A stretch of DNA of 5,330 nt from NCBI GenBank assembly GCA_025357775.1, contig JANXOQ010000244.1, positions 1 to 5,330 on the forward strand. Direction: 5' to 3'. Below the pieces are notes generated by a model. It was not told the origin of the DNA. It was given only the letters and a program-made list of their open reading frames with translations, and searched no databases. The stretch comes from Ferruginibacter sp. GTDB lineage: Bacteria; Bacteroidota; Bacteroidia; Chitinophagales; Chitinophagaceae. This document shows, in pieces, positions 1 to 5,330 of the stretch (positions are counted from its first letter, which is position 1; each line of letters starts with the position of its first letter). Both the position numbers and the translations under genes were made by a program.

Positions 1-39
1 TTTCCAGGCGTGCTCCTTCAACCACTCGGACACCTCTCT
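1..39 (-). tRNA. tRNA-Ser (anticodon GGA), 5' half only, cut by window edge
   Basis: Read on the minus strand from 39 to 1, this is the 5' half of a serine tRNA. The 5' acceptor strand is AGAGAGG (39-33), followed by U8 and G9. The D-arm has the TCC/GGA stem (30-28 with 16-14) and the loop sequence GAGTGGTTGAAG. The 5' anticodon strand is CACGC (12-8) and the loop begins CTGGAAA, which places anticodon GGA at 5-3 for serine codons UCU and UCC. The window ends at tRNA position 38, so the long variable arm, T-arm and acceptor 3' strand lie outside. The first base is A where many related tRNA-Ser genes have G, so position 72 should be U; this cannot be checked here. No convincing promoter was found in the AT-rich stretch before it. 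Confidence 0.9.
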
Positions 40-56
40 ATTTTGAAAAAAATTTT

Positions 57-97
57 AACTTTTAAATTATAAGGTTTCAACTTTAATTTTAAAAGTT
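57..97 (-). terminator. AT-rich hairpin, possible terminator after tatD
   Basis: An imperfect inverted repeat pairs 57-69 (AACTTTTAAATTA) with 84-97 (TAATTTTAAAAGTT), with one bulged base and a loop of about 14 nt. On the minus strand it lies about 30 nt after the tatD stop and is followed about 4 nt later by a run of seven T (52-46). That arrangement would suit an intrinsic terminator between tatD and the tRNA. The stem is almost entirely A/T, however, and such palindromes arise easily in AT-rich DNA, so the call is weak. The rest of the 88-bp tRNA-tatD gap shows nothing else. Confidence 0.3.
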
Positions 98-127
98 TTT
101 CAATAAGCAAAAGTACATCTTCACAAA

Positions 128-889
128 CTATAGTCCGAATATTTTTTCAGCATTCTTTGATGTTATTTGTTCCACTTCAATCAACGAAATGTTTTTTATA
201 TCTGCTATTTTTTCTGCAATGTATTTTAAATAACTACTTTCATTTCTTTTTCCTCTAAATGGGGTTGGTGTAAGGTAAGGCGCATCAGTTTCCAATACCA
301 AATGCTCCATAGCTATTTGTTTTAAAACCCCCGCTAACCCTGCATTTTTATAGGTAAGCACCCCACCAATACCTAAAAAAAAACCTGTTTTTATAATCTC
401 ATTTGCCTGCTCTAGCGAACCACCAAAGCAGTGAAAAATACCTCTCAATCCGCTTCCATCAAACTTTTTTATTACTTCTATCGTTTCATTTAATGCATTT
501 CTTGTATGCAAAATTAGAGGTACATTGTATTCCAACGCAAGTTCAATTTGTATTTCTAGGCACTCATATTGTTGCTTTATAAATGTTTTATCCCAATAAA
601 AATCTAGCCCAGTTTCTCCAATACCACAAAATCGTCTTTGGGTAAGTTGCCATTTTATGTGTTCAATTTCTTCATTATAGTTTTCTTTTACCGAACATGG
701 GTGTAAGCCCGCCATAGCAAAGCATTTATCTGGATATTTGGCTTCTAAAATATCCATACTTTTCGTAAAACTTTTATCAATAGCTGGTAGGTAAAACTTG
801 GTAATGCCTAAATTTGAAGCCCTATCTATTACAGCGTCAATGTCATTCTCAAATTCGTTTGTATATAAGTGGCAGTGTGTATCTATCAT
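128..889 (-). CDS. tatD: TatD-family metal-dependent deoxyribonuclease/hydrolase
   Basis: This is a 253-residue cytoplasmic TIM-barrel hydrolase of the TatD family, whose members are Mg-dependent 3'-5' DNases linked to DNA repair and turnover. The metal-site motifs are all present: DTHCHL at the N-terminus (H5, H7), GETGLDFYWD (E92), LILHTR (H128), FHCFGG (H153) and LETDAPYL (D202). The length is normal for the family (about 255-260). The start is the ATG at 887-889, because family members begin almost directly with the M-I-D-T-H-C-H motif. The frame stays open upstream to a GTG at 1042, but that extra stretch has no family resemblance and starts inside a hairpin. No strong Shine-Dalgarno sequence precedes the ATG. 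The deacetylase gene lies upstream on the same strand across 159 bp with a terminator-like hairpin, so co-transcription is doubtful. The family is certain; the exact substrate is not shown by the sequence. Confidence 0.95.
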   Translation of the reverse strand: MIDTHCHLYTNEFENDIDAVIDRASNLGITKFYLPAIDKSFTKSMDILEAKYPDKCFAMAGLHPCSVKENYNEEIEHIKWQLTQRRFCGIGETGLDFYWDKTFIKQQYECLEIQIELALEYNVPLILHTRNALNETIEVIKKFDGSGLRGIFHCFGGSLEQANEIIKTGFFLGIGGVLTYKNAGLAGVLKQIAMEHLVLETDAPYLTPTPFRGKRNESSYLKYIAEKIADIKNISLIEVEQITSKNAEKIFGL

Positions 890-1016
890 TATTAAAAATT
901 GTGTCTTTTTTTTCGTAAAAATATTAATACCAATTAATAAAGTATTAAATAAATTATTGCTATGTTCTAAATATTTTATATTTTTATAAAAGTTTTCATA
1001 GGGTAAGGATAAAAAT

Positions 1017-1050
1017 GGGCTGAGGTTTCTACCTCGGCTCACTTTTTTTT
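1017..1050. terminator. Intrinsic terminator hairpin between deacetylase gene and tatD, possibly bidirectional
   Basis: A 10-bp stem pairs 1017-1026 (GGGCTGAGGT) with 1031-1040 (ACCTCGGCTC) around the loop TTCT. On the plus strand it is followed by AC and eight T (1043-1050). On the minus strand it comes 8 nt after the deacetylase stop codon and is followed by A and five T (1015-1011). Read as plus-strand RNA, all ten positions pair, two of them as G-U. Read as minus-strand RNA, those two become A-C mismatches. It most simply ends the deacetylase transcript, yet it is built better for the opposite direction. Confidence 0.7.
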
Positions 1051-1687
1051 ATATAACATTTGTTGCAGTTATTTTCTCAAATAAATACCCTTCTTTCGAA
1101 AATTTATTTAAAAATGCAGGCAATGCATACCTCATTTTTTCAGCTGCCTTTTCGCTATCATGAAAAACCACAATAGCGCCATTGTTAGTTTTAGACAATA
1201 CATTTTTCAAACAGCTTTCTTTCGTATTATTATTATCAAAGTCTCCGCTAAGCACTGTCCACATTATTATTTTGTAAGGCTTAGTCATTGTTTGCAGTAG
1301 CCTAGCTTGAAATTTCGTTACACTTCCAAAAGGTGGCCTAAACAAACTGCTATCTATATATTTTGCAGCATCAGCTATGTCATTTATATAAACAGTATCA
1401 TTTGTTTTCCTTCCTTTAAGATGGTTAAATGTATGGTTGCCCACACTATGTCCTTCATCAATAATTCTCCTGTACACATCTGGGTATAGCCTAACATTAT
1501 TACCAATACAAAAAAAAGTAGCCTTTGCATTGTACTTTTTTAACTCATCTAGCACAAAACTTGTATGCTTTGGATGCGGTCCATCATCAAAAGTTAAATA
1601 AATTTTTTTTTCTAAAGCACTCATTTTCCAAACCATAGAAGGAAAAATACGTTGCAACCAATTTGGTGTTTTTACAAAATAAAACAT
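1049..1687 (-). CDS. Polysaccharide deacetylase family protein (NodB domain, carbohydrate esterase 4)
   Basis: This 212-residue protein is nearly all NodB homology domain, the metal-dependent fold that removes N- or O-acetyl groups from glycans such as peptidoglycan or chitin-like polymers. The five CE4 motifs appear in order: TFDDGPHP (32-39; D34 as likely catalytic base, D35 as metal ligand), HTFNH (85-89; H85 and H89 as metal ligands), RPPFG (117-121), W143 with the following LSGDFD, and VVFHDS (174-179; H177). The catalytic set therefore looks intact. There is no signal peptide or clear membrane segment: the N-terminus starts MFYFVKTPNWLQRIF and the domain begins by about residue 28. This short form is common in Bacteroidota, and whether it works inside the cell or is exported another way is unknown. 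The ATG at 1685-1687 is the first in the frame and gives a family-like start. The substrate cannot be read from the sequence. Confidence 0.93.
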   Translation of the reverse strand: MFYFVKTPNWLQRIFPSMVWKMSALEKKIYLTFDDGPHPKHTSFVLDELKKYNAKATFFCIGNNVRLYPDVYRRIIDEGHSVGNHTFNHLKGRKTNDTVYINDIADAAKYIDSSLFRPPFGSVTKFQARLLQTMTKPYKIIMWTVLSGDFDNNNTKESCLKNVLSKTNNGAIVVFHDSEKAAEKMRYALPAFLNKFSKEGYLFEKITATNVI

Positions 1688-1785
1688 GCCACAAAAATAA
1701 AGTATAAATATTATTAAACTTTTCTTTTAACAATAAGTCTACTGTTTGTACGTTTACTAATTACAATAATAATAAAACCTTATTT

Positions 1786-2631
1786 ATGAAATTAACAACT
1801 CTTTTACCAGCCATAGCAGTTATAACTTTATTAGGTTTTTCTGCTTGCAAAAAAACAAATATTGCCGAAGATACTACAGAGCTAGAAACAACATTTGACC
1901 TTGCATCAAAAGGGGGCATAGCGGAAAACCTTACACAAGATGCACAACAAGTTTTAAATGAAGCTGCCGTAGATAATAACATTGCCGGCTATGGCACACA
2001 AGGCGGTGCCGGTATAGATGGCATTTTAGGCTGTGCCAATGTAACAGTAACCAAATTAACACCGCCAAATAATTTCCCAAAAAATATTTTAATAGATTTT
2101 GGTACAAGTGGTACATGCAGAAATCGTACTGGAAAAATAAATGTAGTGCTTACAGATTCCCTTCGCAAAAGTGGAAGTATAGCTACAATGACATTTATAA
2201 ATTATAATGTTGGTATATACAAAAAAGAAGGTACAATTACTTGGACAAACACAAGTACAGCTGGGGTAAAAAGTTGGAATCGCCTATGTGAATCAGGAAA
2301 AATCACAAACACCAACAACGGTAATTTTTGGCTTCACGAAGGACAACAATCCATCATCCAAACAGCTGGCAATAACACCTCTACTTGGCTTGATGATGAA
2401 TTTTCGATAACAGGTGGTCGTACAACTACAAACAGTGCAGGTGCTACAAGGGTAGGCACAATACTTACAGCATTGCAAAAGAAAACATCTTGCGACAATA
2501 TTGATAAAGGCACTTACAAAATACAAGGTCCTAACCATGTAGCCATCATTAATTTTGGGGACGGCACTTGCGATAATTTTGCAACCATTTCTATAGATGG
2601 TCGCCCAGAAAGAACATTCCAACTAAGATAA
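1786..2631 (+). CDS. Secreted lipoprotein of unknown function (Bacteroidota lipoprotein family)
   Basis: This is a 281-residue protein with a lipoprotein signal peptide: K2, a hydrophobic stretch at about 5-18, then FSAC with the lipidated cysteine at 21. KK follows the cysteine. The mature part is probably beta-rich, low in charge and rich in Thr, Asn and Gly. I recognise a pattern shared by uncharacterised Bacteroidota lipoproteins: C-ANVTV, then PKNILIDFGTSGTC with RTGKINV (98-120), a central MTFINYNV segment, DDEFSITG (203-210), and a C-terminal NFGDGTCDNFATISIDG (256-272) ending in LR. Besides C21 there are five cysteines (83, 111, 168, 236, 262), an odd number. C83, C111, C236 and C262 sit in or beside the shared motifs, so disulfides are possible in the periplasm or at the surface. 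The gene stands alone, divergent from the deacetylase and closed by its own terminator. The ATG start is set by the signal peptide; no clear ribosome binding site is seen. I assign no function. Confidence 0.88.
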   Translation: MKLTTLLPAIAVITLLGFSACKKTNIAEDTTELETTFDLASKGGIAENLTQDAQQVLNEAAVDNNIAGYGTQGGAGIDGILGCANVTVTKLTPPNNFPKNILIDFGTSGTCRNRTGKINVVLTDSLRKSGSIATMTFINYNVGIYKKEGTITWTNTSTAGVKSWNRLCESGKITNTNNGNFWLHEGQQSIIQTAGNNTSTWLDDEFSITGGRTTTNSAGATRVGTILTALQKKTSCDNIDKGTYKIQGPNHVAIINFGDGTCDNFATISIDGRPERTFQLR

Positions 2632-2654
2632 AATAATGTTGAGGTTTGAAAAAT

Positions 2655-2690
2655 AAGCGGTTGTTTCAGACATGGAGCAGCCGTTTTTTT
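2655..2690 (+). terminator. Strong intrinsic terminator after the lipoprotein gene
   Basis: It begins 23 nt after the lipoprotein stop. AAGCGGTTGTTTC (2655-2667) pairs with GGAGCAGCCGTTT (2674-2686), giving a 13-bp stem that includes several G-U pairs and the six-base loop AGACAT. The 3' arm runs directly into a T-tract ending at 2690. Stem, loop and T-run are all clear, so this should end the lipoprotein transcript and separate it from gltX. Confidence 0.85.
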
Positions 2691-2708
2691 ATTTACAATT
2701 TTGAAGCA

Positions 2709-2737
2709 TTGGCTGCATAAGATTTAATCAACATTTG
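2709..2737 (+). promoter_or_regulatory. Possible Bacteroidota-type promoter in the gltX upstream gap
   Basis: TTG at 2709-2711 is followed after 18 nt by AACATTTG (2730-2737). The second element differs from the Bacteroidota -7 consensus TAnnTTTG only at its first base, and the spacing fits the -33/-7 arrangement. Transcription would start near 2743-2745, just before the inverted repeat at 2751-2811. One near-match in AT-rich DNA is weak evidence alone; the hairpins downstream are what make it worth recording. Confidence 0.3.
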
Positions 2738-2750
2738 TTCCTTGCTGTCT

Positions 2751-2811
2751 GTAGTAGTGCCGCCGCAAATTTTATTATAATTTATACATTTTTTATGGCG
2801 GCAGCTACTAC
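2751..2811 (+). repeat. 14-bp inverted repeat with AT-rich 32-nt loop
   Basis: GTAGTAGTGCCGCC (2751-2764) is complementary to 2797-2811 (GGCGGC-A-G-CTACTAC) over 14 pairs, with one bulged G. The 32-nt loop between the arms is almost entirely A/T. The GC-rich arms stand out against the AT-rich surroundings, so chance is unlikely. It lies between the lipoprotein terminator and gltX. It may be the first stem of a small RNA or gltX leader, or a dispersed palindromic repeat; one copy cannot tell these apart. No similar second copy is visible in the window. Confidence 0.75.
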
Positions 2812-2819
2812 TGCCCATC

Positions 2820-2848
2820 AAGGCTATACGCAGCAGCATAGCTTTTTT
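2820..2848 (+). terminator. Second terminator-like hairpin upstream of gltX
   Basis: AAGGCTAT (2820-2827) pairs with ATAGCTTT (2838-2845) over 8 bp including one G-U, with the ten-base loop ACGCAGCAGC. Six T (2843-2848) begin within the 3' arm. It lies about 130 nt after the lipoprotein terminator, so it would be redundant for that gene. It could end a short RNA started in the gap, or act as an attenuator for reads running toward gltX, whose start codon is 135 nt further on. Confidence 0.5.
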
Positions 2849-2894
2849 CAGCCTTTATTATGCCATAGATTTACTAAATAAAAATAAAAAAAAC

Positions 2895-2923
2895 TTGTAA
2901 AATACAGCAAGCAACTAATTGAC
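2895..2923 (+). promoter_or_regulatory. Weak candidate promoter for gltX
   Basis: TTG at 2895-2897 is followed after 18 nt by TAATTGAC (2916-2923). The spacing suits a Bacteroidota -33/-7 pair, but the second element keeps only the leading TA and the next T of TAnnTTTG. It would give a 5' leader of about 50 nt before the gltX ATG. It is listed as the best-placed candidate, not as a confident site. Confidence 0.25.
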
Positions 2924-2982
2924 GAACCACTATGTAAAAAATATAAAATAGAAAATCCAAAATCCGCTTTTATCTTTACAGC

Positions 2983-4512
2983 ATGAGTAAAGTAAGAGTA
3001 CGATTTGCCCCAAGCCCTACAGGCGGCTTGCATTTAGGAGGAGTAAGAACAGTGTTGTTTAATTATTTATTTGCTAAAAAAAATGGAGGCGAATTTATCG
3101 TACGAGTAGAAGATACTGACCAAGCACGCTTTGTACAAGGTGCTGAAGAATATATTTTTGATTGCCTTACATGGTGTGGTATTAAAGTAGATGAAAGTGT
3201 AATAACTGGCGGTCCCTTCGCCCCCTACCGCCAAAGCGAACGAAAAGAATTGTACAAAACATATGCAGATAAATTAATAGCAGATGGCCATGCGTATTAT
3301 GCATTTGACACACCCGAAGAAATAGAAACCATGCGGGAAAAACGAAAAGCGGAAGGTAGTGGCAGCTTACAATACGATGCAGGCATACGCTTGCATATGA
3401 ACAACTCTTTGAGACTTGTACCGCAAGAAACACAAGCACTATTAGATGCAGGAACACCTTATGTAATTCGTATAAAAGTAGAACCAAGTGAAACAATAAG
3501 TTTTACTGATATGATACGAGGAGAGCTACATTTTGAAAACGCTAATGTAGATGACAAAGTATTAATGAAAGCAGATGGAATGCCCACTTATCATTTAGCA
3601 GTGGTGGTAGATGACTACTTAATGAAAATAAGCCATGCATTTCGTGGAGAAGAATGGCTGCCAAGTGCACCAGTACACATATTACTTTGGAAACACTTGT
3701 TTGGCTTAGATGCTATGCCACAATGGGCGCATCTTCCACTAATATTAAAACCAGATGGCAATGGAAAACTAAGTAAACGTGATGGCGACAGGCTTGGTTT
3801 TCCTGTATACGCCATGGACTGGAGAGACCCCAAAATAAATGAGGTAACAAAAGGATTTAAAGAACTTGGTTTTTTGCCAGAAGCATTTTTAAACATGCTT
3901 GCCATGCTCGGCTGGAACCCCGGCACTGAACAAGAAATTTTTACCATAAAAGAATTAATAGAAGCTTTTAGTATAGACCGAGTAAACAAAGCTGGTGCAA
4001 AATTTGATTTTGAAAAAGCAAAATGGTTTAATCATCAATGGATACAAAAATTGCCAATATCTAGCTACCAATTACAGGTAAAAAAATTACTTGCAAAACA
4101 AGAAATTATAATAACTGATGATATTTATTTTGAGAAAGTATTAAATTTAGTAAAAGAACGCTGTACATTATTAAGCGATTTTTATGAGCAGGCTGGATAC
4201 TTTTTTAAAGCACCAATTACTTGGGATGTAGATGCTGTAAAGCCAAAATGGAATGATGATAAAAATAATTTTTTTATAGGTTTTATAGAAGTAATAAAAA
4301 AACAAGCAAATTTTATTGCTACAGATATGGAAATTTCTTTTAAAGCCTTAGCTACTGAAAAAAATATTAAACCGGGAGAATTACAATTGCCTATGCGTAT
4401 AATGCTTGTTGGCTCTAAGTTTGGTCCTGCTGTGTTTGATATAGCGGAGATGATTGGGAAAGATGAAACAATTAGTAGAATACAAAAAGCCTTAAGTGTT
4501 TTTGAAAACTAA
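2983..4512 (+). CDS. gltX: Glutamate--tRNA ligase (glutamyl-tRNA synthetase)
   Basis: This cytoplasmic class I aminoacyl-tRNA synthetase of 509 residues charges tRNA-Glu with glutamate using ATP; the product also feeds tetrapyrrole synthesis where GluTR is present. The N-terminus MSKVRVRFAPSPTGGLHLGG carries the HIGH-type signature as HLGG (17-20), followed by RVEDTD (41-46), the tRNA/amino-acid region HAFRGEEWL (218-226) and the KMSKS-type loop KLSKRDGD (262-269). The Rossmann catalytic part covers roughly 1-310. The alpha-helical anticodon-binding part follows, from about WFNHQWIQ (348) to the end, including MRIMLVGSKFGPAVFDI. Its length matches bacterial and Bacteroidota GluRS, and both ends look complete. 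The ATG at 2983 is the natural start, since the conserved domain begins within a few residues. The gene is transcribed alone, with a 292-bp gap before it that holds hairpins, and a convergent membrane-protein gene after it. Confidence 0.98.
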   Translation: MSKVRVRFAPSPTGGLHLGGVRTVLFNYLFAKKNGGEFIVRVEDTDQARFVQGAEEYIFDCLTWCGIKVDESVITGGPFAPYRQSERKELYKTYADKLIADGHAYYAFDTPEEIETMREKRKAEGSGSLQYDAGIRLHMNNSLRLVPQETQALLDAGTPYVIRIKVEPSETISFTDMIRGELHFENANVDDKVLMKADGMPTYHLAVVVDDYLMKISHAFRGEEWLPSAPVHILLWKHLFGLDAMPQWAHLPLILKPDGNGKLSKRDGDRLGFPVYAMDWRDPKINEVTKGFKELGFLPEAFLNMLAMLGWNPGTEQEIFTIKELIEAFSIDRVNKAGAKFDFEKAKWFNHQWIQKLPISSYQLQVKKLLAKQEIIITDDIYFEKVLNLVKERCTLLSDFYEQAGYFFKAPITWDVDAVKPKWNDDKNNFFIGFIEVIKKQANFIATDMEISFKALATEKNIKPGELQLPMRIMLVGSKFGPAVFDIAEMIGKDETISRIQKALSVFEN

Positions 4513-4524
4513 GGTACTAATTCA

Positions 4525-4567
4525 AAGAAAGTAGTTTACTAGTTTTTTAAGCTAAAACTACTTTCTT
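4525..4567. terminator. 13-bp perfect inverted repeat between convergent genes, likely bidirectional terminator
   Basis: AAGAAAGTAGTTT (4525-4537) is exactly complementary to AAACTACTTTCTT (4555-4567). TAG/CTA can extend the stem by three pairs past a two-base bulge, leaving a T-rich loop. It starts 13 nt after the gltX stop and 14 nt from the stop of the opposing gene at 4581, so it sits almost exactly midway between convergent genes. GC content is low and there is no long T-run outside the arms, so termination may be modest in both directions. Confidence 0.65.
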
Positions 4568-4580
4568 ATAGTTAAGTAAT

Positions 4581-5330
4581 TTACTCCTCGGCAGCTGCAT
4601 ACCAAGCTCTATATAATTTTTTAAATAAGGGTTCTATCAATATTAAGAGCAAAACAAATCCTATAATTTCTGCACTTAAATAATAAAGTTCTTTGTCAAA
4701 ATAAGCTATGTTCCCTACATAGTTATATTTATTGGGGTTTGCAATTTCAAAATAAAAGCCAGTAATTAGTAATGGTAAAATAGGAAGTGCAAATAAAAAT
4801 AAATTAAGCCCTATTCCTTTTATCGTATTTCTTTTTTTATCTCCTTTGGCAGACAGTCCTAGCACCGCAAAAACAAAATAGTAAAAGATCATTATGCCAA
4901 GCACCCCCCGAGCCCCTACATTTAAAAACGAGGAAACCAAAGCTGTACAAATTGCCAAAACAACAGTAGATAATGCTGTGAGAAAAAATACTTTTACAGT
5001 ACTATGCCTGTAAATAAAAACAATCAGAGAAATAGCAATTGTTAGATAATACATTATCCTAAAAAAAATATTCCAATCTTTATCCCACATATATTTTTTC
5101 TTAAGAATATCACCAACAGCATCGTTAAAATTATTTATTTTATAAGTGCGCCTTATAAAGTCGTTGTAACTTTCTTTTTCCACATCAATGTTGTAATCAT
5201 ATCTATTTTTTAATACATATTTAGCTACTAAATCTTTTATAATTCTTGCTATAGAGTCATTATTATTATTATTATTATTTTTACTATAGTTTTTTATAGC
5301 AATGTTGTAAATTTCTTTGCTACCAAGCAC
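4581..5330 (-). CDS. Uncharacterised multi-pass membrane protein, N-terminus probably outside the window
   Basis: The visible 249 residues do not match a family I can name. Residues 1-88 are polar and probably soluble, with a run of seven Asn (18-24) and several Lys/Asp/Tyr-rich stretches. About five hydrophobic segments follow: roughly 92-108, 112-134, 142-160, 173-194 and 218-236. Basic clusters (AKGDKKR at 161-167, KKLYR at 237-241) mark likely cytoplasmic loops, and the tail ends RAWYAAAEE. The segment at 195-217, rich in Tyr and Asn, is the longest loop between membrane spans. The reading frame is open to the last base. The edge codon is GTG and could be a start, but more probably it is an internal Val of a longer protein. 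The gene converges on gltX with 68 bp between stops. That it is a real gene is supported by the long open frame and coherent membrane topology; its function is unknown. Confidence 0.75.
   Translation of the reverse strand: MLGSKEIYNIAIKNYSKNNNNNNNDSIARIIKDLVAKYVLKNRYDYNIDVEKESYNDFIRRTYKINNFNDAVGDILKKKYMWDKDWNIFFRIMYYLTIAISLIVFIYRHSTVKVFFLTALSTVVLAICTALVSSFLNVGARGVLGIMIFYYFVFAVLGLSAKGDKKRNTIKGIGLNLFLFALPILPLLITGFYFEIANPNKYNYVGNIAYFDKELYYLSAEIIGFVLLLILIEPLFKKLYRAWYAAAEE
5259..5279. repeat. Trinucleotide microsatellite, (ATT)7 on plus strand
   Basis: Seven perfect ATT units lie inside the membrane-protein gene and read as AAT codons on the coding strand, giving Asn 18-24 of the visible product. 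The period of three keeps the frame, so unit gain or loss would change the poly-Asn length without inactivating the gene. All seven Asn codons are the same AAT, consistent with expansion by slippage. Confidence 0.9.

Noticed and set aside
890..1042. N-terminal extension of the TatD protein by 51 residues to a GTG at 1042
   Set aside because: The extension would start inside the 1017-1040 hairpin, has no TatD resemblance, and places the conserved MIDTHCHL start in the middle of the protein. The ATG at 887-889 fits the family.
1692..1699. TATTTTTG on the minus strand, an exact TAnnTTTG match before the deacetylase gene
   Set aside because: It lies only 4 nt from the ATG, so transcription would start at or inside the start codon. 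The nearest clear TTG (1731-1733) is 31 nt away, too far for a -33 element.
1745..1774. TTTG (1745-1748) with TAATAATA 18 nt later as a promoter for the lipoprotein gene
   Set aside because: The second element matches only TA of the -7 consensus and would leave a leader of about 7 nt. The alternative TACGTTTA at 1749 has no upstream TTG at suitable spacing.
1761..2622. Minus-strand open frames opposite the lipoprotein gene (1761-1982, 1931-2116, 2293-2622)
   Set aside because: They overlap a well-supported plus-strand gene with a signal peptide, and their products have no recognisable domains.
2795..2881. Small 28-codon plus-strand ORF (ATG at 2795) upstream of gltX, possibly a leader peptide
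   Set aside because: Its first codons lie in the 3' arm of the inverted repeat and it runs through the terminator-like hairpin. It has no ribosome binding site, no run of Glu codons and no recognisable protein features. Chance is the simpler explanation.
3182..3989. Minus-strand open frames inside gltX (3182-3496 and 3615-3989)
   Set aside because: Both lie wholly inside a complete, clearly conserved synthetase gene and read as low-complexity shadow translations.
5328..5330. GTG at the right edge as the true start of the membrane-protein gene
   Set aside because: The frame is still open at the edge and nothing upstream can be seen, so treating the last codon as a start would be an artefact of the window boundary.

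Overview
The window looks like ordinary chromosomal DNA from an AT-rich member of the Bacteroidota, most probably in or near the Chitinophagaceae. Three things point there. The lipoprotein has a Bacteroidota-style lipobox followed by lysines and a C-terminal motif (FGDGTCDN..ATISIDG) that I know from lipoproteins of this phylum. The polysaccharide deacetylase is the short form without a signal peptide that is common there. Ribosome binding sites are poor or absent, as is usual for the group. The assignment rests on recalled protein families, not on a search.

Layout from left to right. The left edge holds the 5' half of a tRNA-Ser(GGA) on the minus strand. Next come two minus-strand genes: a TatD-family metal-dependent DNase/hydrolase (128-889) and, upstream of it, a NodB-type polysaccharide deacetylase (1049-1687). 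The 159-bp gap between them contains a GC-rich hairpin with T-tracts on both sides. A 98-bp divergent spacer leads to a plus-strand secreted lipoprotein of unknown function (1786-2631), which ends in a strong intrinsic terminator. A 292-bp gap follows, holding a 14-bp inverted repeat and a second terminator-like hairpin. Then comes gltX, the glutamyl-tRNA synthetase (2983-4512, plus). It converges on an uncharacterised multi-pass membrane protein (minus, 4581 to the right edge, probably incomplete) across a 68-bp spacer with a 13-bp perfect inverted repeat.

The genes do not form a visible pathway. gltX and the tRNA serve translation, TatD is a nuclease or hydrolase, and the deacetylase and lipoprotein suggest envelope functions. 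Strand changes and terminators split the window into at least four transcription units. I see no phage, transposase, CRISPR, toxin-antitoxin or defence genes.

The best leads are non-coding. One is the 2709-2848 interval, which has a promoter-like motif, a long hairpin and a terminator hairpin in the right order for a small independent RNA. The other is the hairpin at 1017-1050, which pairs better as plus-strand RNA although no plus-strand gene precedes it. Neither amounts to a proven new system.
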